Below, one piece after another: positions 10,337 through 21,400 of a stretch of DNA of 33,662 bases (positions are counted from its first letter, which is position 1; each line of letters opens with the position of its first letter). The DNA is from Hofstenia miamia (lineage: Eukaryota > Xenacoelomorpha > Acoela > Hofsteniidae): the NCBI GenBank assembly GCA_900660155.1, contig CABFPE010000626.1, forward strand, positions 336,237 through 369,898, written 5' to 3'. Below the pieces are notes generated by a model. It was not told the origin of the DNA. It made no database searches and saw nothing but the letters and a program-made list of their open reading frames with translations. Made by a program: the position numbers and the translations under genes.

Positions 10337-10467
10337 CTAAAAAAATATTAATAGCAATGTTTACTGATTTGGCAGGTTAATGTTCTCAAAAACCTACAGG
10401 ATTTCGTGTTATTAACTATAAATTGAATTAAAATGCATTGTTGGGTTAGATAAAAGACGACACTTAC
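10337..10467 (-). other. 5'UTR intron of the secreted-peptide gene
   Basis: On the minus strand the sequence reads GAAAA|GTAAGTGTCG at the donor (10467) and CTATTAATATTTTTTTAG|AAAATG at the acceptor, with a branch-like CTATTAAT and a run of seven T. Length is 131 nt. The acceptor could alternatively receive a spliced leader if the host trans-splices. Confidence 0.5.
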
Positions 10468-10569
10468 TTTTCAATCGTATGTTGCTTGATATTGCGGATG
10501 GTTCGATCTTTATTGGATACTAAGTGTAAAGCGTGGTAAAATTTCATTATGCAAAGTTATTTATATGCT

Positions 10570-12770
10570 AAATGAATATGTTTAAATTCTTAAATTCAAT
10601 TTTATCAATCACCGTGATTAATGTGATGTTGATTATTTCAATTCAGTTGAAATTTTGCTAAAATTGTAAAAGTCAGTGAATTAATTTATAGCCAATTATA
10701 TATATGAAGCTTGAAAGCAATATTTCCTTGCTTTAATGGTTGCAATCGCTTACTCAGTGAATGAGTTTTCTCAAATAATTTATGACAATTAATATAGTTC
10801 TCAACATTGCAATTTCGTTAGTTGATTTCACTTCTTGAATACATCAGCAACAAATAGCTAAATGTCATTGTAACAGGGATGAAAGAGAAATGTAGTTAAA
10901 ATGATGCTTATAAAATATACTTGCATAGATTAAATTTACAATGCCAATAAAATTTACAGAGCAATAGACGATTGAGAAGCCTTTGCTTTCACACGTACCA
11001 ATGAAGTTATCTATTACTTCAGTATCTTCAGTAAACTTTTAGATACATTTGCTAGATCATTACATATTGTTGTGAAATATCTTGCTCGAATGGCATTCGA
11101 ATTTTTTTAAATCATAGAATTTAATTAAAGCTATAAGATTTCAAGTTTTACACTAGGATAAATACATCCAAGACCTACTATAAACAGTTAAGTAGGTCTT
11201 GGCACATTTCAATTGTATTTGTTAATCAAATTCTTTCAAAATCGTGAGGTCACTACTTTTTAGAAACTGAAAGTGATAAAATTTGAATTTGGTTTTTAAG
11301 GATCTGTTACCACGTAATATCAATCAGTACCCAGTAACAGTTTGGAAATTTTGTTCGTGCTACAACATATACTAAAATTTCAAAAAATGCATTCAATTTG
11401 CTCTATTTTTCAAGTTCTTTTAGAATTATGCAACAAACATTTTATTATATTTTTAGAAAGTTATTCAAAGTATAGGCCTACAATTAATCTTCCAGCTAAA
11501 TTCAGTGAAATACAATTTAAGTGTTAGCTGTAAATACACGTGCCTCATCTAACCCAATGCAACCATCATTAGGGCTAACTAAGAAATTATGTTTTTCATC
11601 AAAGTGCAATTATGCAAATTATAATGGAATTTATGAAATCATGAACAAGTTATCTTTAACTTAGCCACGGTTATTCTCATCATTGATGTTCATTTATATT
11701 GTGATAGTATTTTTCAAGAACTGAATTGAAATTGTAAAGCACATGAAGTATAAATTTATTTTAAGATATTATTACATTTATATTAATTTCCATTCCAACT
11801 GTTTATTTCCTTTTGAAATCACAGCTTATCCTTATTTCAATAGTTGCATATTTTGTTAAATTCAATAACTTCGAGAGATCAATTCCTGCTTACTTATTTC
11901 AAAGATTGTTTTGCATAACCCTATCACACGTACGCATAACATATCAAACTAAGCTTAGACTACAATTTTAGCGTAATTTTTGGCAAACTGTCATTATTTG
12001 AAAAATAAATATGTTTACAGAATGAAAATATAACTATTATATTTTTAAAGAAATTTTTTGAAAACAGTGTTTGGGAGGAAGCCCCGTATAGAACGTTTTA
12101 CTCATATTTTATGTTCTTAATTGAATATTCAGATGACTTAAAAATCCATTAAAGTAATTGAAAAACTCATGAGTCTACAACAATGAAGTAAGGTACTAAT
12201 AACAAATAGTAAACTTAGTATTTGAAATGAATAGATATTTTATTAAAAGTTTAAAGACTTCTATTTCGAAATGTTTTTAGATGTTTGGTGGAAATTTTCA
12301 AGGCATATAACAGCAGTAATTACAAAAAAGGATTATTAAAATTTCTATTTATATGAATGTCTTGAATGTGGAAAATAACCTAAACATTGCTAATCAAGAG
12401 CTTGATTGAATTTTTGACTGTAACTACTTTTTTATAGACAAGGTCTCTAAAGAAATGCATAATTTTTTGTCCTGTGGCGTGAGTTTGACTAAAAGAATTC
12501 AGCTCAATCATTATAAAGACATCATTAATAGCTTTCTGGCGTTTATTTTTAATTAATATATTATGGTAAGATCTACATCTGAGCAAATGGAAAATGCACT
12601 AATGTGTGATTGGCTTATTAAATGCATTTTTACAACAATTGAGAATTACATTTATAATAGTACTGTAAGGAATTCTTTTTTTCAAATACTTTTTTAATTT
12701 ATTAACACTAGAATGTCTAAGTGGTCAAATTTCTTTGATATCATGTTAAATGCCAACTATGAGTCACCAT
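10570..12770. other. AT-rich interval, no gene seen
   Basis: Both strands have only short AT-rich frames. The only structure noted is a perfect short hairpin at 11168-11202. Confidence 0.5.
11168..11202. repeat. perfect 12-bp inverted repeat (hairpin)
   Basis: CCAAGACCTACT at 11168-11179 is repeated as its exact reverse complement, AGTAGGTCTTGG, at 11191-11202, with an 11-nt loop. Pairing does not extend into the flanks, so it is too short for a usual microRNA precursor. Confidence 0.85.
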
Positions 12771-12773
12771 TGA

Positions 12774-12786
12774 TGATAATAATATT

Positions 12787-12856
<70 letters not shown>

Positions 12857-12868
12857 GTAATAATAATA
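12774..12868. repeat. (TAA)n / (AAT)n microsatellite
   Basis: About 30 trinucleotide units with few interruptions. It abuts the 5' side of the R4/Dong-like reverse transcriptase relic. Confidence 0.97.
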
Positions 12869-12871
12869 GAA

Positions 12872-13990
12872 ACTGAGAAATTATAAGGCAAGGACAAAAC
12901 AGGCAAGAGACAATATGAAGTTTGAGACCCAAGAAGGAATATTCTTCAAAGAACTAGATGCAGGAGAAAAGCCTACAGCTAGGCAGGTGAGGGTGCAGTA
13001 AGTTTCTGGGAAAGTATATGGGGAAGTGAGGGACCAGAGATAGAAAGTGAGCAGGTTCAGGAGCTCACACAAGAAGAAGAAGAAGTAATCACAACTGCAA
13101 AGGAAGCTCTAAATAAGATGAAGAACTGGAAAGTGCTAGGCTGAGATGAGATCCGTGGGTACTGGCTGAAGAAGTTCACCAGTGTTCATGAGAGACTAGC
13201 AGTAGCATTAGAGTGTGTGGCAGTGGGAAGGACATTTCTGATACATAAGAAACCAAAGAAAGACAGTGAGACACGCAACTTGGAAATAGCAAACTTCTGA
13301 GATTTCAAGTTGGCTGACTTGTTACTTAGACCAGAATGAGTTAATACGAGAGGAGCAAAAGAGATGTAGGACAAAGACTAGAGGATGTAAAGATCAGTTG
13401 TTAATTTACCAGGCAGTGGTGGAGAATTGTAGGAGAAAGAAGACAAAGTTAGCAATGGCATGGATAGATTACACGAAAGCATATAATAGTATATCACATA
13501 AGTGGGCAGTAAGAACGCTAGAGGCCAATGGAGTTTCACAAAAATGGGTTGAATTTCTAGAGAGGAAAATGGGAAAGTGGTAGACTGAGATAGACGGGCA
13601 CAGGTTGAGGTTTAGACTGCATATATTCCAGGAAGAGAGCTTAGTACCACTCCTCTTTGTAGTGTGCTTGATCCCCATCACAGAAAGTTTAATGGTGACA
13701 GGCATGGGGTATACGTTGGAGAAGAAGAGTAGAGTCACCTATGGTACATGGACGACCTGATGATGTATGCTAGCTCAAAGAAGATGTTGCACAAGCATGT
13801 GGAAACATTGGAGATGACAAGTAGAGAGTCTGGGTTGGAGTTTGGACTAGGGAAAGTGTGCTTCAGTGACAATGACCAGAGGCAACTGTATAGATGGAGA
13901 TGGTTTGAGGACGAGCAGTGGGGATAAGATTGAAGAAGTCAGGGAGGGGTGTAAGTATTTAGGAGTGAGGAAATGAAGACGAGGTAAAGC
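12872..13990 (+). mobile_element. R4/Dong-like non-LTR retrotransposon, RT pseudogene
   Basis: Frame-shifted reverse transcriptase pieces occur in collinear order: FWESIWGSEGPEIE (about 12998-13040); KEALNKMKNWKVLG then DEIRGYW (about 13100-13165), the RT0/1 region; GRTFLIHKKPKK (about 13229); EEQKRCRTKTRGCKDQLL (about 13345-13400); the palm start AWIDYTKAYNSISHKW (13460-13507); a decayed version of the motif-4 FQGDSLSPLLF region (about 13627); and the catalytic YMDD intact at 13745-13756, followed by GLEFGLGK. The combination of RGCKDQLL and MAWIDYxKAYDS is characteristic of R4/Dong/Rex6-type LINEs with a restriction-like endonuclease. Both ends are missing: the 5' ORF portion and the C-terminal zinc/endonuclease region. 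At least five frameshifts or stops make it non-functional. The insertion side next to a TAA repeat is notable. Confidence 0.85.
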
Positions 13991-13999
13991 ATTTTCAGA

Positions 14000-16011
14000 C
14001 TTTCTAGTGCTAAAATATAGTGAACATAAATTACAATTGTGCAAAATTATTAGTGAATATCTGTTGTTGTAATCCTAGTATCTTCCAATCAAATCCCAGT
14101 CCCAGTGTTTACATTTCAAACATTTTTAAGTAAATATACACAATTTAACTTTTAAAAATGCTTAGCACTATTATTTGCAATTTAGAATTTAATAACATAT
14201 CCACTTATTATGTAAATATTACTCTATGTATAAAGTTTATAGAATATTATTTGAAAGAACACCAAGCAATACAAAGGATTATAAATTAATAAAGACAAAT
14301 TACAAATAAGCAAAAGAGTTTTAACACAGTAATTCAAATTAGATCTGTGTAAATCTTTGAGAATCTTCATTCTAAATTACAACAAATATCTTCCCACAGT
14401 AAAATTCTATCTAAAAGTTTATTATATATCAAATATAATTAACGGATATGTCTGGACACTTAGGAGTTTTAAATATCATGGCCTTGCAAAGAGATTGTAT
14501 TGGATTCAGACTCTGATTAATTGATTCACGTTGTATTACTAATGAAATTAATTTTTTGATTTTCAAAATCATGTGCTTTGAAGATTCAAATAGTTCAAAA
14601 CTTCCAAAAATTTTCACATTTTCTAATAAAAAATTCAGACTTTATAACTTCACTAGCATCAACTTGAAATTAAGTAAGCTAATTTTTTCAATTTTTTTTC
14701 GTTTTATGTTATTTAATCATTCAATATATGTAAGTCTTATCACTGCTCATTTGATGATCCCCAATGGTAAATTTACATAGACTAAAATACAAAAAATGTG
14801 CATGTATTGCTAGTTAAAAATTATAATAACAAAAAACTTTTTAAATTTCTTCTGCAGATTGCCAAGTTTAATGAAGTCATATGGGACTAGGTCAAAAGCT
14901 TAAAGCAGACCTACAGCTTAAGTAAATAAAATGACTATCAGTTTGAAGGAGATTTCTATTATTATCATTATTGCGCCAAAATGTAGTTCACTATTTCGAA
15001 ATTTCAAGTCACAAAATACTAACCCGATCGTGATGAGACCATAACACAGTCAAACAATGTCACACAAAATTCCAAATTTTCAGTTCTAATATTCTCATAT
15101 GTAACTTTTCCTTTAAACTGCTAACTCATCCAAGCTTTGAGGACTTTTACTTAAAATTTGTCATAAATATGTAAACCCTCTAAAAGCAAAATTGTTATCT
15201 TTGAAATTTGGATTTTCCCAATTTCTAACATAACTTGGGGCTGTAAGTGTTCATTACTGTTTCTGTACAGAGTAAATTATCGATTAAGATTTTTCACCCA
15301 AAAATAGAAGCATTGCATTAGACCTTAATCAATACAAAATAGGAACACAATAATCTACTAACATCAGATTGGAAAAGTTTTTGTAGCTCATCTCTAACTC
15401 AAATTATGAAAAGCTGTTCGTTTAAAAAAGCAGTGTCCCCAAATGTTAAAACTTTTTCGAACATCACAAAAACCTTGAGAATTTTGAACCTATGCGTTCA
15501 CTACTAAGACAAGCTAGAACACTTATGTGCCCAGTGGTTCTACCGAAAAAGAGAGCTTAAGGTGCAAGATATCACTTCATGCTAGCTCATCCTAGCTTCA
15601 AGAAGAAGATAAAGTTCATTTTTGGGTGGGGAACCCGCAGAAATTTCTATTCTTCAAAGCTCTAAGATTATTTGATTCAATGCAAAGCGGCAGTTGGTAA
15701 ATATTACAGCTTAATAATATATGTAAGTATGCGGTTCATGAGTTAATTTTCTACATTAGGCTGGTTATGATAATATTAGAGTTGATACTAACTTTGAAAT
15801 AATATCAAGGAAGTTGTGATAATCTTATTATAATTGACATTGAGTCTGATCTAGAGAATGCAAAACAAACAAAATTTCATGATGTTATGGAATTGTTTTT
15901 AATGATCACTTAGACAATAGATCACGTTGCGTACTTGGGTACTGCACCCTGGAAGGGCATTATGAAGGCTTCATGCATGATTGTCAGACTAATCGTGTAG
16001 AGCTCGAATCC
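14000..16011. other. AT-rich interval, no gene seen
   Basis: Scattered short frames only. No repeat, RNA gene or recognisable exon was found. Confidence 0.5.
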
Positions 16012-16687
16012 TTCACTGCAGTTTTGTGTTATCAACATTAAGACAATCTAATTTTATGCTTATTATAGTGTTACAATTATTTGAATATTTGGCAAATGAA
16101 ATATTTATTATACAGACTTTGATTTGGCTGACACTGAAAATACGCTGTGAATAATACATGTATGGAATTCGATTACAGCCAATCAAAAAACCAGAGGATA
16201 TCTATCAATTATTAAAAATTAATAGAATTATGGGCATTTAAATGACTAAATTGCATGTAAAATCAGTACAAATTATTGATGCAAAAGGCCAAAGATCTAT
16301 AATATCCTTGGAAGTCCCTTTATGTTATTTGTAAATACCATTGCTCAAGTATCTATATTCCCAGAGGCGATTTGTAATTTTAACAATTTTAAAAGATATA
16401 TAAATGTTTAAAATTTTATTCAAATGTATATTTATCTATCGAAAGTAGTCAAAAAATATTTCGTCTGATGTGTTGCAAATAGAACATTGAAAAATTGAAT
16501 ATTTTAGATACAAGTTTTACTTCACAACTTCAATTACAAGTTACAGAATGATACTGTCGTATGATAAAGTTATAACATCTAACTCGGAAATTAGTTTCCC
16601 AAAATCAAGCATGATGACTTACAGACTTGTAAAGTTTCCGAAGCATGCATGATAATAAAACATTGGGTAATATTTGGATTAAGACAG
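16012..16687. repeat. long direct repeat, copy A
   Basis: Nearly identical to 17308-18012, beginning TTCACTGCAGTTTTGTG and ending GGATTAAGACAG. Relative to copy B it has a few substitutions and lacks about 29 bases of the segment TATAGATTGCATAATCGCAG and its continuation. The sequence on either side is different in the two copies. Contains no gene I can recognise. Confidence 0.95.
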
Positions 16688-17306
16688 GTTATTAATAAAG
16701 GATACAATTACAAAGAAATCTGAAGATGTAAAAATTCCAACAGTGAATTCTGACACTCAATCTCATTTGACATCTAAACAAATTAAAGATCTAAATAACT
16801 TACTTTTGCAATCAATAACGCATTCAACTTTGGAGCAATTAGTGTTGCATAAGCTGTAGGTAAATTCCAACATATCAAAGCAAATTCTAATAAACCAATT
16901 CGACAACAAGTGCCTGTGCCTCGACTATTCAAAAGAATTTACAGTTGATTGTAATACAATCACTGAGGCTATTGGGCCTTGCTTAAGTGAAGCAATTACA
17001 AAATAATTCAAACAGTAATAAATGTGTCATAATTAAAGAATATTAAAATGTTTCATTTTGATGGTTTTGTATGGGCACTAAAATCCTTAAAATTCCCTAT
17101 TTGTACTTGTGAACTATTAAATATTCCATGTTGCACACTGTGGACAACAATATTTTTAGCGTATTCACAAGTAATACCAGTACGACTAGGGAAAAAATTA
17201 TATATATGATAATTGATCATTCTACTATACAGTGTCTCCCATAAATAACTACAGAAGTAATTGCAGTGTCGACTTATATTACTTCAGAAAAACCACTAGC
17301 CTATTT
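16688..17306. other. unique AT-rich segment between the repeat copies
   Basis: About 620 nt with no gene visible; it ends at the N. It is either an allelic insertion or the end of a separate contig. Confidence 0.5.
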
Positions 17307-17307
17307 N
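17307..17307. other. single N, assembly join
   Basis: One ambiguous base placed exactly before the second copy of the 0.7-kb repeat, marking a scaffold join. Confidence 0.8.
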
Positions 17308-18012
17308 TTCACTGCAGTTTTGTGTTATCAACATTAAGACAATCTAATTTTATGCTTATTATAGTGTTACAATTATTTGAATATTTGGCAAATGAAATAT
17401 TTATTATACAGACTTTGATTTGGCTGACACTGAAAATACGCTGTGAATAATACATGTATGGAATTCGATTACAGCCAATCAAAAAACCAGAGGATATCTA
17501 TCAATTATTAAAAATTAATAGAATTATGGGCATTTAAATGACTAAATTGCATGTAAAATCAGTACAAATTATTGATGCAAAAGGCCAAAGATCTATAATA
17601 TCCTTGGAAGTCCCTTTATGTTATTTGTAAATACCATTGCTCAAGTATCTATATTCCCAGAGGCGATTTGTAATTTTAACAATTTTAAAAGATACATAAA
17701 TGTTTAAAATTTTATTCAAATGTATATAGATTGCATAATCGCAGAATTTTTGTGCGCCATCTATCGAAAGTAGTCAAAAAATATTTCGTCTGATGTGTTG
17801 CAAATAGAACATTGAAAAATTGAATATTTTAGATACAAGTTTTACTTCACAACTTCAATTACAAGTTACAGAATGATACTGTCGTATGATAAAGTTATAA
17901 CATCTAACTCGGAAATTAGTTTGCCAAAATCAAGCATGATGACTTACAGACTTGTAAAGTTTCCGAAGCATGCATGATAATAAAACATTGGGTAATATTT
18001 GGATTAAGACAG
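17308..18012. repeat. long direct repeat, copy B
   Basis: Second copy of the repeat at 16012-16687. It starts at the first base after the N and carries an extra internal segment near 17727-17760. Divergence of a few substitutions plus an indel means it is not a simple unmerged overlap. Confidence 0.95.
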
Positions 18013-18188
18013 TGTGACTCTAAGAGGTTCAAGGCAAGAAAACCGTAACCGATCTATAAAACTTGTGTAATTACATATGTATAACATGCATATTTTGTGA
18101 GTGTATGACATGCATTAACACATATTGTTACTTACTATTTAAAAACACGATAATTCCAAAATGAAATGTGTACATTAACTAATTGATA

Positions 18189-18440
18189 TCAATATAAGTT
18201 TCTAATAGTTTTGAAATTGATATAGCAGAATGGTAGATCATTGAAATAATGAAAATTTTGTACATTGAAAAGAATTGTAAAATACCGATTGATGATCAAA
18301 TTAAAGGCAATGGAACAGAACAACAAAACTTTGGAGAAAGCTATGTGATGATCAAATACTAAACAATCATGAATGATGTGAGCAGTATCTGAACCTAGAC
18401 CCATTGAACATCCTTGAGGGTGTACATACATATGCTGTAT
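18189..18440 (-). CDS. ankyrin gene, predicted last exon
   Basis: A TATTTCACAG acceptor at 18441 opens an 83-codon frame in phase 0 with the previous exon, ending at a TAG at 18189. It reads IQHMYVHPQGCSMGLGSDTA, then a hydrophobic LLFCSIAFNLII patch and a Phe/Tyr/Asn-rich end. The second half may be read-through of non-coding DNA if a donor inside the exon is used. Confidence 0.5.
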   Translation of the reverse strand: MQHMYVHPQGCSMGLGSDTAHIIHDCLVFDHHIAFSKVLLFCSIAFNLIINRYFTILFNVQNFHYFNDLPFCYINFKTIRNLY

Positions 18441-21400
18441 CTGTGAAATATATAGATATTAATCGTAGACCAATAAACATAACCAAATAAAAACAATAGG
18501 AGGACTTATCGAAATGGTTCCAATGGTATACCAATATATCAAGAGTTGAGCGAAGACCTATGCTCTAACACTAAGGAGGTGATACTGCATGATATTTGTC
18601 TAGTTAAATCAATATTCTGCTTTTTCATTCAATTCTGTTACATCATGTTGCTAGTACTCCAGTAAATGGAACTATTCCAGAATTCCATTGAACACCTCTT
18701 ATACTGCATAATTTTTTAACCATGATGTGAAAATTATATTAAAAATACGTACAATTTCTGAAAAATCTGAGACATAGTCCTCGTCTGATGAATCATTGGA
18801 AGTTTGTGTTGGTCCACAGTAGGTATCAAGTAAATTAATCATGTCTAAAAAATGATAGTGACATTAAGCCATTAAAAATCTACAAACCTCTCTGATTCAG
18901 TTGTAAAACAGAGTCCATTAGTGTGTTTTTGGAATAGTTTTTAATAGAACCCCTGCTTACATTCTAAAAATATGCTATAAAAAAGCGTATATATATATAT
19001 GCATATATTAGTTGACAAATAATGATCAATGCTAACATTGATTGAATATCTTTGAAATAGTCTCAAATTTTGTCTAGCTTACTTCAACCTAGCATAATTG
19101 AAAATAATTATTCTAAGCTAAATATCATGATTCATTTAGCTGTTGTTAGAAATTTACCAACCGCTTTTAAGAGAAGACGTGCAATTTCTAGTCGGTCGTA
19201 TTTGATGGCTAGAATCAAAGCGCTGTGGCCTTCTGAACGAGTTTTCAACAAACAGTTGCCGTCAAATCTCAGCAACATTTCACAGATTCTTAATTCATCC
19301 AATTTTACAGCATAATGAAGAGCAGTCATACCTAAAACAGAAATATCTGATTTGTGTAAAGACCTGAGATGGTATTAAGCTTCTTAATTGATTTATAGAA
19401 AATCAAATTGTTAATGCTTTGTATCAGTTTATGATCAACGAAAGGGATCTACATGTATGAAACAAATAGACCCTGAAAAATGTCAGTTGGTATGAAGAGC
19501 TACTTTGACCATTTTTCTTATATTGAATTACATTTTTGAAATATATGCACAGTTGGTTTAATTTATTATCAACATAATGGACTATTATGAAGATATGCTC
19601 TAGAAAGGTATTTTTCTTTTGATCAACGTTTTATCAATTACGATAGTAGTGCTGGTTCAAAAGACGAAAATCGCGGTATTGATGTCTAAGAAAACAGAAC
19701 GAATTTTTTGAAAATCACGTCGCATTTGCTTTTAGGAATTCTATAATTTTAAGAAAATATTATTATAAAATCGAGGAGGCAACGAAAAAGTTACTAAAAA
19801 ATCATAAACGATGTGAAAATGAAGCTAAAAAAATCAAAGATACAATGACGACTTATGATATGGAAGCGAAAACTTGAGAAATCTTCCAAATTCCTTCAAA
19901 AAATCTTAATTCTTTGATTTCATTCAAAGATCTTGGCAATTGCTTGAAAGAAATTATAAAGAATTTTTTTGCAAGGATCTTGAAAATTTCGTAAAAGAAA
20001 TATCATGTTAATGGTTCTCTTGTAAAGACTTTTAAATATTTTTTGAAGTAAATTATTTCGGTATCACAGATAAATATATTTGTATTGGTTATATTTAAAT
20101 AATTTGTTGTAAAATACAAACTATTAGAAACACTCATCAGCTGAAAGTAGTTGCTGTAATATTGTACAAGTTTATGCTTATATTACAATTTTATCATTAT
20201 TATACTCTAACATTTTTTCAATTTAAAACAATGAAGTATCTATTATGTCAGGCTGATCTATACCGAGATCTAATATAATTAATATCTGTAAAAGCACTAT
20301 TTGCAACATTTTCTAAAAATTTTCAAACCTTCATAATCGACTTCATTAATTAGACCTGCTTGTGAGTTTAATAGCAGTTCAACCGATTGAATATTTCTTT
20401 CCATTACAGCTAAATGTAATGCGGTTCGTCCCTTGACGTCAACGATTCCAGGATTAGCGTACAAACCCAATAGGGGCTCAACAACATTTGTCATGCCTTT
20501 CATCACAGCTAAGTGCAGAGGAGCCTAAAACTTTAAAATAAACTCACATATTGGCAATAAAGTTTGTAAAAATCAGAGTCATCACTTTTCAAATATAATT
20601 AAAGGAATACAATCAAATGAAAGCATAATATGAAAAATTTAAATTATTTAGCAATGAAAAGTTTAAGTTAGTTAGGAAAATAATCCTAGGTACATCATAT
20701 AACCCTAATTCTAATAAATTATACATTGTAAAAATATCAAATGTATTTATTAATAGCATTAAGTCACAAATTTTTCAATATGTTCCTATCAAAATGCAGT
20801 TCATTAATTGCTATGGATTTCAACATCACAAGATACAGTCTACAGGCACTGTTTGAATTTTACAATAAATTTCAATTACACATTCATTATACTTTCAAGA
20901 CACATTCTTAGAAAAAAATTTTTATAAGTATGCGAAGCTTAAATTTTTTTTATCACTCACCAAAAGAACACACTTAAAATATTTATATAATTAATGTTCA
21001 AGTGTAGCAAAATAATACCTGGCCTAAATCGTTTCTTTTATTTACAATCTTAATGACAACTTCTTTGGATTTCGAACGCAAAACTTTAAGAATGTGCCGC
21101 ACAATAGAAACGTTGCTGGCATTTAGGGCCAAATGTAAATAACTAAAATGTAAATTTAGAAAAGTCTGAGCTTAAAAAGTACATTAATTTATGAATATTA
21201 AGCTTGTTGTGGGAGAGGAAACCGGAAACCTTGTTTCACAAACCGCTTCACCGACAGATATATCCCAAAAATTCAGTCACTAATCCACAAGAGTTAATCA
21301 AACTTATACTATAACTTCTAAAATAACAAGCAAATTTTCAAATTTTTTGCAAAAACAAATTATTTAGCCTAAGCCTCAGTATTTATAATTTTAAGACTGC

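Noticed and set aside
12741..12932. Minus-strand poly-leucine ORF
   Set aside because: It is only the translation of the TAA microsatellite.
15900..16020. Possible tRNA around GAGCTCGAATCC
   Set aside because: No acceptor stem or D/anticodon arms could be folded around it.
19070..19315. Plus-strand frame across the ankyrin exon
   Set aside because: Antisense shadow of the ankyrin repeats 4-5 exon.
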